Below, piece by piece: positions 1 through 8,996 of a stretch of DNA of 27,616 nucleotides. The notes beneath the pieces are model-generated. The model saw only the letters and a list, made by a program, of their open reading frames with translations. It was not told the DNA's origin and ran no database searches. The stretch is from the NCBI GenBank assembly GCA_002391065.1, contig DGRP01000035.1, positions 1-27,616 of the forward strand, in the 5' to 3' direction. Numbering within the stretch: position 1 is the first letter of the stretch; the number at the start of each line of letters is the position of its first letter. Made by a program: the position numbers and the translations under genes. The stretch is from Ruminococcus sp. UBA4385. GTDB taxonomy: Bacteria; Bacillota_A; Clostridia; Oscillospirales; Ruminococcaceae.

Positions 1-300
1 TTCTCTGTTCGTTCGTCACGTCTGGTGACGTGACTTCCCTTTCTTGATGTGCTATTCTCTAGTGGTTTTCTTTCTTTTGCCTCCACCCGTGAGCAGCCTG
101 CTTCGCAGGCGCTCGGGTGGGTGATGGGATTTTTGGGGGTTGTTGTTTTCCTTTTTTATTTTTCTTTTTGTTTCTTGTTTTTGTTATCACTGTCTTGCTC
201 CGCGTTCAAGGCAGGAAAATTTTTAAGCAAAAGTACGGCGCGTGGCGGTGCAGGGTTTTCCCTGCCAGGGTTTTCCCTGCGATATGGTTTCGGTTGTTCT
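1..300 (+). repeat. Dispersed non-coding repeat element, copy A (left edge may be cut by the window)
   Basis: This stretch matches, in inverted orientation, two copies at the right end of the window (27258-27525 and about 27015-27257). It is built from modules in a fixed order. First is a perfect 8-bp hairpin at 15-34 with a TGGT loop. Then comes a long GC-rich hairpin at about 83-120 (CCACCCG..GAGC..GCCTGC, TTC loop). A T-rich tract follows at about 139-180. Last are AGGG-TTTT-CCCT palindromes at 250-265 and 266-279. Short reading frames cross it, but they are low in complexity and their frame is not kept between copies, so I read it as non-coding. The match begins at base 1, so the element may extend to the left. 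The right boundary, near 285-300, is approximate. Confidence 0.85.
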
Positions 301-451
301 AAAGTTAAATGTTTTAATGCTTTATCTCACAAAAAATTGAGGACGAGATTGTATAAACTGTAAAAAAGAACCCGGATAATACCTTTATATATGCCTTAAC
401 CCTATTTTTTGAAGAAAATGTAAACTTTTATTGCAGGTCAAACTAAAAAAC

Positions 452-480
452 TTGCAATATAAGGCAAATTGTGATATAAT
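452..480 (+). promoter_or_regulatory. Promoter of glgP
   Basis: A TTGCAA -35 box at 452-457 and a perfect TATAAT -10 box at 475-480 are separated by 17 bases. They lie about 55 bases upstream of the glgP start. From 300 to 451 I see only AT-rich sequence with no gene. Confidence 0.75.
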
Positions 481-535
481 ATTAGAGTATCTGTATAAGT
501 GTATCAGAATAATATTTGATTATCAGGAGGAAATT

Positions 536-2989
536 ATGGCTAAGACAACTGAAAAAGCCCCTAAGACTGTTGATAAGGCTAAAACCAAATCTACAGAGAA
601 AACTATCAGCAAAGAGGATCTTAAAAAGCAGTTCATTGATGTTCTGCATAACGACTTCCAGACTACTCCCGATGAGGCTTCCGACCAGCAGGTTTATGAG
701 GCTCTCAGCAAGATCGTTGTAGATCTGCTTAAGGCTAAGAGACGTAAGTTCACTGTAGCTACTCAGTCCGCAGGTAAGAAAAAGGTTTATTACCTCTCTA
801 TGGAGTTCCTTATGGGACGCTCCCTCAAAACTTCACTCTATAACCTTGAGATGAACAAGCAGGCTACCGAAATGCTCAAGGAGCTTGGTATCTCCATAAA
901 CGGCATCTATGAGTGCGAGCCTGATGCAGGTCTCGGAAACGGCGGTCTCGGAAGACTTGCTGCCTGCTATCTCGATGCTCTCGCTGCTGACGGCTACCAC
1001 GCTACAGGATATTCAATCTGCTATGAGTACGGTATCTTCAAACAGAAGCTCGAAGAGGGCTGGCAGACTGAGCTCCCCGATAACTGGCTGCCCGGCGGCT
1101 CTGTATGGCTTGTGCCTGTTCCATCAAAGGCTATTGAAGTCAGATTTGACGGCGAGCTGAAGGAGTACTGGGACAATCAGTATCACTGCGTAATTCATGA
1201 GAATTACACCTCTGTTATGGCTGTGCCTTATGATCTGTTCGTTTCGGGCTATGACAGCAAGGCTGTTTCAAAGCTGAGACTCTGGAAGGCTGAAATGGCT
1301 TCCTTCGATATGTCAATGTTCAATAAGGGCGACTATCAGAAGGCACTTTCAAAGAACATCATTTCGCAGGCTATCACAAAGGTTCTCTATCCTAACGACA
1401 ACCATGCAGAGGGCAAGAGCCTCCGTCTCAGACAGCAGTATTTCCTTTGCGCAGCTTCTGTCGGTGACATCGTGAACCAACACCTGAACGTTTACGGCAC
1501 CCTTGACAACCTGCACGAGAAGGTAGCTATCCACATCAATGACACTCACCCGACTCTTGCTATCCCCGAGCTTATGAGAATTCTCCTCGACGAGTGCGGC
1601 TATAGCTGGGAAAAGGCATGGCATATCGTTCAGAATACCTTTGCATATACAAATCACACGGTAATGCCCGAGGCTCTTGAAAAATGGGACGTAAACCTTC
1701 TCAAGAGCGTTTGCCCGAGAATCTTCTCTATCATCGTTGAGATCAACGAAAGATACTGCCGTGACCTCTGGGAGAGATACCGTGACGAGGCCAAGGTATC
1801 CCGTATGTCCATCATTGAGAATAACAAGGTAAAGATGGCTACGCTCTGCGTTCACGCATCACACAGCGTAAATGGTGTTGCTAAGATTCACTCCGAGATC
1901 ATCAAGAAGGAGACCTTCAAGGACGAGTTCCTTGATACACCTACAAAGTTCAAGAACGTTACAAACGGTATCGCATACAGAAGATGGCTCTATCAGTCAA
2001 ATGAGGGGCTGACCGAGCTTCTTAAAGAGAAGATCGGAAGCGGCTTCCTCAAAAACGCAGCCGAGCTTTCAAAGCTCTCTGTTTTCAAGGACGATAAAGA
2101 CGTTCTTGAAAGGCTTGCACAGATCAAGCTTGACAACAAGAAGAGCTTCGCTAAATATGTAAAGAACCAGTACGGCGTTGATCTGAACACGGATTCTATT
2201 TTCGATGTTCAGGTAAAGAGACTGCATGAGTACAAGAGACAGCAACTCAATGCCCTCAACATTATTGCTGAGTACAACTACCTCAAAAACAACCCTGACG
2301 CAGACGTAGTGCCCAAGACCTACATCTTCGCTGCAAAGGCTGCTCCCGGATACTACATGGCTAAGCAGATCATCAAGCTTATCTGGAACATTTCCGAGGA
2401 GCTCAGAAAGAATCCTAAGCTCAATGAAAAGCTGAGCGTTATCTTCCTTGAGGACTACAACGTTTCCCTCTCCGAGAAGCTTATGCCTGCTGCTGATATC
2501 TCCGAGCAGATCTCTCTCGCAGGTACTGAGGCAAGCGGTACGGGCAACATGAAGCTTATGATAAACGGTGCAGTTACCCTCGGTACTATGGACGGTGCTA
2601 ACGTTGAGATCCATGAGCAGGTAGGCGATGAGAACATCATCATCTTCGGTATGAACGTTGATGAAGTTAATGCCTGCAAGGCTTCCTACAAGCCTATCGA
2701 CTTCTACAACTCAAATGAGATCATCAGGTCGGCAGTTGATACTATCAACTACGGCATCAACGGTGTTCAGTTCCCCGAGATCGCTGACAGCCTGAAGAAG
2801 TCTGACCCGTATATGGCTCTTAAGGATTTCGATTCCTATCAGAAGGCTCAGAAGTACGCTTCCGAGTGCTACAAGGACAAGACAAAGTGGAACAAGATGA
2901 GCCTTGCAAATATTGCAGGCGCAGGCATCTTCTCCGCAGACCGTTCTGTTGAGGAATACGCTAAGGACATCTGGGGCCTTACAAAGTAA
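536..2989 (+). CDS. glgP: Glycogen/starch/maltodextrin phosphorylase
   Basis: This 817-residue GT35 phosphorylase would release glucose-1-phosphate from glycogen or maltodextrin using pyridoxal phosphate. The family signature EASGTGNMK is present, and K673 in it is the expected PLP lysine; the conserved GTMDGANVEI follows it. Other typical blocks are YYLSMEFLMGR, GLGNGGLGRLAACYLDA and HINDTHP. The length is normal for the family. I chose ATG 536 because AGGAGG lies 5-10 bases upstream; the open frame continues to 431, but that part overlaps the promoter. The N-terminus has a Lys/Thr-rich stretch of about 30 residues that is not part of the catalytic fold. The gene appears monocistronic, with its own promoter and terminator. 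Whether glycogen or maltodextrin is the substrate cannot be told from sequence. Confidence 0.97.
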   Translation: MAKTTEKAPKTVDKAKTKSTEKTISKEDLKKQFIDVLHNDFQTTPDEASDQQVYEALSKIVVDLLKAKRRKFTVATQSAGKKKVYYLSMEFLMGRSLKTSLYNLEMNKQATEMLKELGISINGIYECEPDAGLGNGGLGRLAACYLDALAADGYHATGYSICYEYGIFKQKLEEGWQTELPDNWLPGGSVWLVPVPSKAIEVRFDGELKEYWDNQYHCVIHENYTSVMAVPYDLFVSGYDSKAVSKLRLWKAEMASFDMSMFNKGDYQKALSKNIISQAITKVLYPNDNHAEGKSLRLRQQYFLCAASVGDIVNQHLNVYGTLDNLHEKVAIHINDTHPTLAIPELMRILLDECGYSWEKAWHIVQNTFAYTNHTVMPEALEKWDVNLLKSVCPRIFSIIVEINERYCRDLWERYRDEAKVSRMSIIENNKVKMATLCVHASHSVNGVAKIHSEIIKKETFKDEFLDTPTKFKNVTNGIAYRRWLYQSNEGLTELLKEKIGSGFLKNAAELSKLSVFKDDKDVLERLAQIKLDNKKSFAKYVKNQYGVDLNTDSIFDVQVKRLHEYKRQQLNALNIIAEYNYLKNNPDADVVPKTYIFAAKAAPGYYMAKQIIKLIWNISEELRKNPKLNEKLSVIFLEDYNVSLSEKLMPAADISEQISLAGTEASGTGNMKLMINGAVTLGTMDGANVEIHEQVGDENIIIFGMNVDEVNACKASYKPIDFYNSNEIIRSAVDTINYGINGVQFPEIADSLKKSDPYMALKDFDSYQKAQKYASECYKDKTKWNKMSLANIAGAGIFSADRSVEEYAKDIWGLTK

Positions 2990-3004
2990 TAACACAATAA
3001 AAAT

Positions 3005-3037
3005 AATATCCCTGTCGGTCATCGGCAGGGATATTTT
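3005..3037 (+). terminator. Intrinsic terminator of glgP
   Basis: A perfect 10-bp stem (AATATCCCTG with CAGGGATATT) around an 11-base loop is followed by TT. It starts 16 bases after the glgP stop. The T tract is short. Confidence 0.8.
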
Positions 3038-3038
3038 G

Positions 3039-3067
3039 TTGACTTATTCAGAGAAATATAGTATAAT
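3039..3067 (+). promoter_or_regulatory. Promoter of the nth operon
   Basis: TTGACT at 3039-3044 and TATAAT at 3062-3067 are separated by 17 bases. The promoter begins immediately after the glgP terminator and should drive the four-gene run 3101-6892. Confidence 0.8.
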
Positions 3068-3100
3068 ATAATAGATTAGGTATATGCAGGCGGTGATGAT

Positions 3101-3739
3101 TTGAAAAAACCGACAAAGAAATATGTTCAGAGCATTATCGAGGGGCTTGAAGCGCAGTATCCCGATGCGGTGTGCTCCCTTACATACGAAAAGCCCCACG
3201 AGCTTATGATAGCAGGCAGGCTATCGGCGCAGTGTACTGACGCAAGAGTAAACCTTGTAACGCCCGAGCTGTTCTCAAAATACAGGTCGGTCGATGACTT
3301 TGCCGAGGCTGAGCTTTCGGAGCTGGAGAGTATCATCAAGCCCTGCGGACTTTATAAAACAAAGGCTAAAAGCATTAAAGAGATGTGTATTCGCCTGCGT
3401 GACGTTTACGGCGGAGTTATCCCAGACACTATCGAGGAGCTCACTACCCTGCCGGGTATCGGCAGGAAAACTGCAAACCTTGTTATGGGTGATGTTCACC
3501 ACAAGCCTGCTTACGTCACCGATACGCACTGTATTCGGATATGCGCAAGGCTCGGGCTTACCGACTCTAAAGAGCCCGTAAAGGTAGAAATGCAGCTTCG
3601 TGAGGTCATTCCGCCCGAGAAAAGCTCTGACTTCTGCCACAGGCTTGTGCTCTTCGGAAGAGAGTTCTGCAAAGCTCCGAAGCCTAAATGTGAGGGCTGT
3701 CCGCTTTATGACATCTGCAGATCCAAGGATAAAACATAG
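3101..3739 (+). CDS. nth: Endonuclease III (DNA glycosylase/AP lyase)
   Basis: This 212-residue base-excision repair enzyme removes oxidised pyrimidines and nicks the abasic site. The helix-hairpin-helix LPGIGRKTAN is at 117-126, with K123 as the catalytic lysine. The catalytic aspartate is D141 in VTDTH. The C-terminal iron-sulfur loop has the classical spacing C190-X6-C197-X2-C200-X5-C206. The start is TTG at 3101, preceded by an AGGCGG-like site; no ATG gives a full-length N-terminus. It is first in an operon, with the next gene 12 bases downstream. Confidence 0.97.
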   Translation: MKKPTKKYVQSIIEGLEAQYPDAVCSLTYEKPHELMIAGRLSAQCTDARVNLVTPELFSKYRSVDDFAEAELSELESIIKPCGLYKTKAKSIKEMCIRLRDVYGGVIPDTIEELTTLPGIGRKTANLVMGDVHHKPAYVTDTHCIRICARLGLTDSKEPVKVEMQLREVIPPEKSSDFCHRLVLFGREFCKAPKPKCEGCPLYDICRSKDKT

Positions 3740-3751
3740 ACCGAGGTAATC

Positions 3752-4306
3752 ATGAGAAACGATAATATCACACTAAAAAAAGCAGTCGGGCATTTCAGAA
3801 CGATAACCCGTCACCGCCATGAGGTCATAAAAAACTGCTTCAGGGCAGGAATAGGCTTTCAGGGGCTGTTTCATGACCTGTCAAAATACTCCCCCGAGGA
3901 GTTTCTGAACGGCTGCCGATACTATCAGGGTACACGCTCACCTCACGAGGGCGAACGTGATGAGAACGGCTACTCCCGTGCGTGGATGCACCACAAGGGA
4001 CGCAACAAGCACCACTATGAGTACTGGACAGACTACAACAGGGTCACTAAGAAAATGACCCCCGTAAGAATGCCTGTACGCTACGTCAAGGAGATGTTCT
4101 GTGACAGAACTGCCGCAAGCAAGATCTACATGAAAGAAAAGTACAATGACGGCTCTCCTCTTGACTACTTCAACAGGGGAAATGCAGGTGCCAGAATGCA
4201 CCCCGAAACTGCCGCCCTGCTTGAAAAGCTGCTCGTTATGCTCAGAGACAAGGGCGAGGACTACACCTTTGCCTACATCAGGAGGCTCAAATGCTACCCA
4301 AAATAA
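3752..4306 (+). CDS. DUF5662-family protein of unknown function
   Basis: This 184-residue protein is rich in His, Arg and Tyr. The blocks HDLSKYSPEEF (about 41-51) and the run HHKGRNKHHYEYW (about 80-92) look like the conserved core of the family that I recall as DUF5662. The conserved His/Asp positions suggest a metal site, but that is inference. It has no signal peptide or membrane segment. A GAGG site lies before ATG 3752. It lies between nth and the acetyltransferase and overlaps the latter by 16 bases, so the two are translated from the same message. I do not assign a reaction. Confidence 0.8.
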   Translation: MRNDNITLKKAVGHFRTITRHRHEVIKNCFRAGIGFQGLFHDLSKYSPEEFLNGCRYYQGTRSPHEGERDENGYSRAWMHHKGRNKHHYEYWTDYNRVTKKMTPVRMPVRYVKEMFCDRTAASKIYMKEKYNDGSPLDYFNRGNAGARMHPETAALLEKLLVMLRDKGEDYTFAYIRRLKCYPK

Positions 4307-4737
4307 AAACCTTTGATGAGCTTACTACAAGAGAGCTCTATGAGATACTAAGAAGCCGTTCCGAAATATTTGTGGTCGAGCAGGACTGCGTTTATCAGGA
4401 CCTTGACTGCAAGGATTACTATAGCTGGCACGTTTTCTACGAGAACGATGACGGAAGAGTAAGTGCTTATCTGAGACTTTTCTGGCGTGACGAGAAGAAA
4501 AAGGCTCTCCAGCTTGGCAGAGTGATAACTCTTGTTCACGGAACAGGTCTCGGCGGAAAGCTCCTGCACGCAGGAATGGAGTACGCTAAAAATGTGCTCA
4601 AAGCCGAAAGCGTTTACCTTGAAGCCCAGACCTATGCCGCAGGCTACTACGCTAAGGAGGATTTCAGAGTCCTTACGGGCGAAATACTTACCATTGACAA
4701 TTTGCCCCACGTCGCTATGGGCTGGGGAAACATCTGA
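4291..4737 (+). CDS. elaA: ElaA-like GNAT N-acetyltransferase
   Basis: This 148-residue protein follows the ElaA pattern: FDELTTRELYEILRSRSEIF, then VVEQDCVYQDLDCKD, then the acetyl-CoA loop region LGRVITLVHGTGLGGKLL (about 75-92), and a C-terminal half typical of GNAT enzymes. The family acetylates small molecules or peptides; the ElaA substrate is not established. The start has an ideal AGGAGG at 4280-4285, inside the end of the preceding gene, which overlaps it by 16 bases. The symbol rests on family resemblance only. Confidence 0.87.
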   Translation: MLPKIKTFDELTTRELYEILRSRSEIFVVEQDCVYQDLDCKDYYSWHVFYENDDGRVSAYLRLFWRDEKKKALQLGRVITLVHGTGLGGKLLHAGMEYAKNVLKAESVYLEAQTYAAGYYAKEDFRVLTGEILTIDNLPHVAMGWGNI

Positions 4738-4753
4738 TGCGAAAGGAAAGCTA

Positions 4754-6892
4754 ATGAGACCCTTTAAAAAGCTTATCGCACTTGCGCTCAGCACTGCAAT
4801 TACGGTTACGCTTGTACCATTCAGCGCATTTGCCGATGACTCCACTGCCGAGGAGCTCCTGTCAGGCAGATTTAACTACGCACCGTCACTTGAATCAGAA
4901 TACACCGAGGATATATTCTATTACTCGGATAAGTATTTTGAAGCCTCGGCCAAGGACACAAACGAGCACCTGAGAACAGTATCCTTCATTCTCGCCTGTA
5001 CCTCATTCAATGCTTTTAAAAGCGACAGCAAGGCTCAGAACACTATAGATTTTCTGTCCTCAGTCGGCTTTGACAAGGACAGCTTCGCTGTTGCTGATAT
5101 GGAGGAAACCCCTACCGAGGACAGCATAGGTACTGTCATCGGGCATAAGACCACCGACGACGGCGAGCTTATCGCTGTGGCAATCAGGGGCGGAAGATAC
5201 GGCGGTGAATGGGCAGGAAACTTCAAGGCAGGCAACACAGGCGATGCCGAGGGCTTTTCAGAAGCCTCAGCCAAGGTAGTTGAGAGAATAAAAGCCTATG
5301 AGGAAGAAAACGGCCTTAAAGGCGCTAAGCTCTGGATAGCAGGCTACAGCCGCGCAGGAGCAGTCAGCGACCTGACAGGCAAATACATAACGGAGCATAC
5401 TGCCGAATTCGGCATTACCGAAGATGATGTCTTCGTTTATACCTTTGAAGCCCCTGCTTCAAGCTCCACTGACCCCGAATACAAGAATATCCATAACGTA
5501 TGGCTCAAATACGATATTGTCCCGAAGGTCTACCCCGCGCAGTGGGAGCTTTATCACGCAGGCGTTGACGAAATGCTCGAAAGCGACGCTCTGACTATCA
5601 AGCCAAAGCAGTTTGATATAAAGTTCGTTGGCACAGGTATAGTAGATAAACACGATAAGGACAGCGAAGCTCCCTACGAGCCTGTCGACCTTGACAAATT
5701 TGAGAACGACTTCATAGAATTTGTTGCAAGCAGAATAAGCAGATCACAGTTTAATCTCCCGGGAAAGCAGATCGGAAATATCATAACAATGATGTTTCGG
5801 TTTGCGACAAAGCCGGCAGATGAGCGCAAGGCTCTGACAGACTACATGAAAAGCCTGCTGAGCTTTTCTGTACTGTCAAAGGCAGTTCTCAACTTTAACA
5901 GCCTGCGAAGTGCAGAGATAGGCTCTGCAAAATACTTCGAGCTGGTCGATGACCTGTGCGACATTTTTAACGATGCGATAGACAGCTCCGACTATTCAGG
6001 TGTGTTTACCGATGAAGAGATAGGCAAGATAAAAGATGCACTTCCCTACCTTCTTGATATAGCTGTGCCTATCCTTATAGAGGACTTCAACAATGAGCAC
6101 ACCCTGGAAATGCTCTCCACAATGGTATCGGGCATGGGAGATGTAGTTTCTCAGCACGCAGCACAGAATATCAGCGGCCTTATCCAGAATATGGACAGCT
6201 ACTACAACGGAGAAAAGAGCGTAGAAATAAAAAGAGGCTCTGCCCGAATAAACGGAACAGAGCTTGACAGAGCCCTCGTTTACAAGGACAGAGAACTTGA
6301 AGACCTCGGCTTTGACGAAACTGACATTGACTTTCTGCAAAGAGGCTACGATGTAAGCTACGGACTTGACATACCCGGGACAACCTCGCTTGATACTATT
6401 GATGAAAGCAGCAATATCCGCAGACTTTTTGAGGACTACCTGAAAAAGCAGAATATCACAGCCGATGAAGTGCAGATTTCCTCGGCAGTGCTTTCGGTCA
6501 CCCGAGGATTTAACGAGCCCGAGACCACGGAAAACGAGCTCAGAACATCAATAAGCTTTGAGCTTTCAAAGCCGCTTGACGGCAGAGAGGTAAAGCTTCT
6601 GAGGCTTGCTGACGAGAAGATAACAGAGATACCCGTAAACGCCTCCGATGACCCCGACAGCAATCTCACCGAGGCCGCCTTTACCTACTCGGGCAGCGGA
6701 CACTACGCTCTGGTTGTGCTGTCACCCAAAGCCGAGCCTGCAAAGGCAGCGGCAGCAATCAGCAAGGAGATCAAAAAGACTGAGACAAGCGGCAGCAATT
6801 GGCTGACTGTCATCGGTCTGACAGTCGGAGGATCGTGCATAGCTCTGGCGATAGCAACCGTTGTACTCAAAAAGAAGTACCATAAGTATTAA
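4754..6892 (+). CDS. Exported, membrane-anchored lipase-like alpha/beta hydrolase
   Basis: This 712-residue protein begins with a Sec signal peptide (MRPFKK, hydrophobic 7-23, FAFA-like cleavage near 27). At about 140-205 it has a lipase class 3-like segment: AVAIRGG, then the elbow GYSRAG with S199 as probable nucleophile. VWLKYDIVPKVYP follows and may hold the acidic residue. Residues 400-680 show no domain that I recognise. The C-terminus has one membrane segment (WLTVIGL to ATVVL) and a KKKYHKY tail, so the enzyme would be tethered outside the cell. I chose ATG 4754 because the signal peptide starts there and GGAAAG lies upstream; the same frame is open back into the acetyltransferase. 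It is the last gene of the nth operon. The substrate (ester or lipid) is unknown. Confidence 0.82.
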   Translation: MRPFKKLIALALSTAITVTLVPFSAFADDSTAEELLSGRFNYAPSLESEYTEDIFYYSDKYFEASAKDTNEHLRTVSFILACTSFNAFKSDSKAQNTIDFLSSVGFDKDSFAVADMEETPTEDSIGTVIGHKTTDDGELIAVAIRGGRYGGEWAGNFKAGNTGDAEGFSEASAKVVERIKAYEEENGLKGAKLWIAGYSRAGAVSDLTGKYITEHTAEFGITEDDVFVYTFEAPASSSTDPEYKNIHNVWLKYDIVPKVYPAQWELYHAGVDEMLESDALTIKPKQFDIKFVGTGIVDKHDKDSEAPYEPVDLDKFENDFIEFVASRISRSQFNLPGKQIGNIITMMFRFATKPADERKALTDYMKSLLSFSVLSKAVLNFNSLRSAEIGSAKYFELVDDLCDIFNDAIDSSDYSGVFTDEEIGKIKDALPYLLDIAVPILIEDFNNEHTLEMLSTMVSGMGDVVSQHAAQNISGLIQNMDSYYNGEKSVEIKRGSARINGTELDRALVYKDRELEDLGFDETDIDFLQRGYDVSYGLDIPGTTSLDTIDESSNIRRLFEDYLKKQNITADEVQISSAVLSVTRGFNEPETTENELRTSISFELSKPLDGREVKLLRLADEKITEIPVNASDDPDSNLTEAAFTYSGSGHYALVVLSPKAEPAKAAAAISKEIKKTETSGSNWLTVIGLTVGGSCIALAIATVVLKKKYHKY

Positions 6893-6897
6893 TACTT
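6884..6897. other. Overlapping convergent stop codons in a 14-base palindrome
   Basis: The sequence AAGTATTAATACTT is a perfect palindrome that holds the TAA stops of both the lipase-like gene (+, 6890-6892) and the lipoprotein gene (-, 6889-6891). The two coding regions share four bases, and I see no strong intrinsic terminator between them. Confidence 0.8.
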
Positions 6898-7380
6898 AAA
6901 GCTAACCACAAGCTCTTCTCCTATCTTCATGGAGAGGAGCTTTCCTTTTTTGAGCCTTGCGGTAAAATCCGTATTATCTATACTGCCTTTAAGCTGAGTG
7001 ACATTCTGCTTAACGCTGCCGACCTCAACCCCCTTGCCCGAAACAAGCTTATCTGTGACCTCGGCAATGCGCTTCACAGGAGAGGTCTCCGCCAGCTGTG
7101 AGGGGTCTGCAATATAGTTGAGCCCTCCCATAGAAATGCTTACCACCTTGTCAGCCTCGGAGAGGGTCAGACCCTTAATCGTTTCGGGCTCGGTAAAGGT
7201 GAATGACCAGCCGCCGTCCGCTGTTCTTTTCATATCGGCAGTGAAGTCCTGCTCACGCTCGGTAAAGCTTACCTGTGCGGCAAGCTCAGGGTCGAGCTTC
7301 TCGGGTCCTGCGCTCTCGGTATCAGCGCAGGCACACAAAAGCAGTGCTGTAATGACGGGTATAAAAACAAGTTTTCTCAT
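6889..7380 (-). CDS. Small lipoprotein, function unknown
   Basis: This 163-residue protein has a lipoprotein signal peptide (MRKLVFIPVITALLLCAC). Either of the two close cysteines could be lipidated; the second has the better L-C-A-C box. The mature part alternates beta-like strands without a domain I can name. Its position after acpS and nnr resembles that of the LolA-like YdcC near acpS in Bacillus, but that is only a contextual parallel. I chose ATG 7380 because AAGGAG lies 6-11 bases upstream; an upstream ATG at 7413 would lie inside a terminator hairpin. The terminator separates it from nnr, so expression would need read-through or a promoter I cannot see. Confidence 0.72.
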   Translation of the reverse strand: MRKLVFIPVITALLLCACADTESAGPEKLDPELAAQVSFTEREQDFTADMKRTADGGWSFTFTEPETIKGLTLSEADKVVSISMGGLNYIADPSQLAETSPVKRIAEVTDKLVSGKGVEVGSVKQNVTQLKGSIDNTDFTARLKKGKLLSMKIGEELVVSFKY

Positions 7381-7396
7381 AGCTTCTCCTTTGCAG

Positions 7397-7426
7397 AAAA
7401 AAACCGCCTTCATGTTGAAGACGGTC
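7397..7426 (-). terminator. Intrinsic terminator after nnr
   Basis: Read leftward, a 9-bp stem (ACCGTCTTC with GAAGGCGGT, one G-U pair) with a 5-base loop is followed by seven T. It lies just downstream of the nnr stop and upstream of the lipoprotein gene, so it can act as an operon-internal terminator or attenuator. Confidence 0.85.
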
Positions 7427-7431
7427 TGATC

Positions 7432-8952
7432 TTATGCCTCGAATTTTTTCAGTGTCAGAGGTATCTGCCTGAGAATGTCACGGGCAATTATCCCTCGGGG
7501 CGACATCACCTCGGACAGAGCCCTTGCGCTCTCCCCTATTATAAGCGCCGCTAAAATGCTGTTTTCCAAGGGCTTGTCGGGTCTCTGCGCCGTGAGGGAC
7601 ACAAGCGCACCTGCAAGCATATCTCCCGAGCCGCCCTTTGAAAGTGTCGTGCTTCCTGTCTGCACCACAACGCTCCGAGCGCCGTTTGTGACAATAGTTT
7701 CAGCACTCTTTGAGACAACAGTAACTCTGTATTTTTCTGCAAGCTCTGCCGCATAGCGCACTCTGTCCGACATAACATCGCAAACGCTCACACCGCAAAG
7801 CCTTGCAAGCTCCGCAGGGTGGGGCGTTAAGATGACCTCTGTCTTTTTCTTCAACAGTACATCTATATTCACGCAGAGTGAATTTATTCCGTCAGCATCA
7901 ATAACAAGAGGCACCTCTGACATTTCTACAAGACGTTTTACAAGCTCCTCGGTCTGAGTATTGCACCCAAGGCCGCAGCCGACAAGCACCGCCGACGCTC
8001 CCCTGAGCCTATCCTCTATAATCGGCAGAGCCGAAGCCATCAGGGTTTCGCCGCTGCCTGCCCTTGTGTAGATGCACTCGGGGCTTGCAGGCGCAGTAAT
8101 GTCTATGCACTTATCGGTGCTTAAAAGCTCAACAAGGCCTGCTCCTGTTCTGAGCGCAGCCTCGCAGGACATTTTCGCAGCCCCGAAATAACGGCTGCTG
8201 CCGCAGATGCAAAGCGCTCTGCCGAAGGTTCCCTTATGCCCCCACTCGGGTCTTTCGGGCAAAAGCTCCGACGCACTGCCGTCAAACAAGCTGATATGGT
8301 TTTCAAACTCCTCACAGCCCTTTTCTGCGCCCTCGGGGATACCGATATAGCAGACCCTTATCTCACCACAGTGATACCTTGCAGGCGATAGGTACATTCC
8401 GAGCTTTCCTCTGTGCATAGTCACAGTAAGGTCTGCTCTGACAGCAAGCTCCGAGACCTCACCGTTTCGGGCATTTGCCCCCGAGGGTATATCGCAGGAG
8501 ATCATAAAGGCAGGAGACTTTTCAATATCAGAAAACAGAGGGCGCAGCTCCTCGCTTATCTCACCACGAAAGCCTGTTCCGAAAATGCAGTCCACCAGCA
8601 CCCTTGCCGAGCAGATAAGCTCTTCCGAAGCTTTTTCGGTAACCTCTACTCCTTCGCTGAGCCTTTTCATAGCCGCAATCGCAAGCTCTGTCGAGGGCTT
8701 GCCGCAGCAGAGCACTAACACAGGCTTAAAGCCCCTTTTAGATAGTATCTCAGCCGCAACTATGCCGTCACCGCCATTGTTGCCCTTGCCGGCCAGTATC
8801 ACAGGCTCACTGACAGAAAGCCTTACGCACTCCCTTTCTATCTCGTCAGCGAGAGCCTTTCCCGCGTTATCCATAAGCTCCGACAGGCTCACACCGATCT
8901 CATCGCTTCTCTTTTCTGCCCTTAACATCTGCGGTAAGGAATATATCTCCAT
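7432..8952 (-). CDS. nnr: Bifunctional NAD(P)H-hydrate epimerase / ADP-dependent NAD(P)H-hydrate dehydratase
   Basis: This 506-residue fusion repairs damaged NADH and NADPH hydrates. The N-terminal YjeF_N epimerase half carries LMDNAGKALAD (about 26-36) and the loop GKGNNGGDG (55-63). The C-terminal ribokinase-like half (YjeF_C) carries GHKGTFGRALCICGS, TPHPAEL and KGGSGDMLAG (439-448, with D444 as expected catalytic residue). The length is normal for the fused form. ATG 8952 has GGAGGA just upstream; the frame stays open to 9000, but that part would begin inside the acpS end. It follows acpS by 44 bases, a common pairing in Firmicutes, and ends at a strong terminator. Confidence 0.96.
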   Translation of the reverse strand: MEIYSLPQMLRAEKRSDEIGVSLSELMDNAGKALADEIERECVRLSVSEPVILAGKGNNGGDGIVAAEILSKRGFKPVLVLCCGKPSTELAIAAMKRLSEGVEVTEKASEELICSARVLVDCIFGTGFRGEISEELRPLFSDIEKSPAFMISCDIPSGANARNGEVSELAVRADLTVTMHRGKLGMYLSPARYHCGEIRVCYIGIPEGAEKGCEEFENHISLFDGSASELLPERPEWGHKGTFGRALCICGSSRYFGAAKMSCEAALRTGAGLVELLSTDKCIDITAPASPECIYTRAGSGETLMASALPIIEDRLRGASAVLVGCGLGCNTQTEELVKRLVEMSEVPLVIDADGINSLCVNIDVLLKKKTEVILTPHPAELARLCGVSVCDVMSDRVRYAAELAEKYRVTVVSKSAETIVTNGARSVVVQTGSTTLSKGGSGDMLAGALVSLTAQRPDKPLENSILAALIIGESARALSEVMSPRGIIARDILRQIPLTLKKFEA

Positions 8953-8996
8953 AAGTCCTCCTATAGCTTTGCCCCCGTCAGTGACGAGGGCTGATC

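Noticed and set aside
49..363. Small membrane-protein-like reading frames in the repeat copies (also 26879-27211 and 27304-27504)
   Set aside because: They come from the T-rich or A-rich tract, differ in frame between copies because of insertions such as the 13-base unit, and have no good ribosome site.
431..535. Extended N-terminus of glgP from 431
   Set aside because: This part contains the promoter, and the ATG at 536 has the AGGAGG site.
4532..4753. Extended N-terminus of the lipase-like protein
   Set aside because: It overlaps the acetyltransferase gene in another frame, and the signal peptide begins at 4754.
8955..8996. Terminator between acpS and nnr
   Set aside because: The GC-rich stem is short and imperfect and has no T tract.
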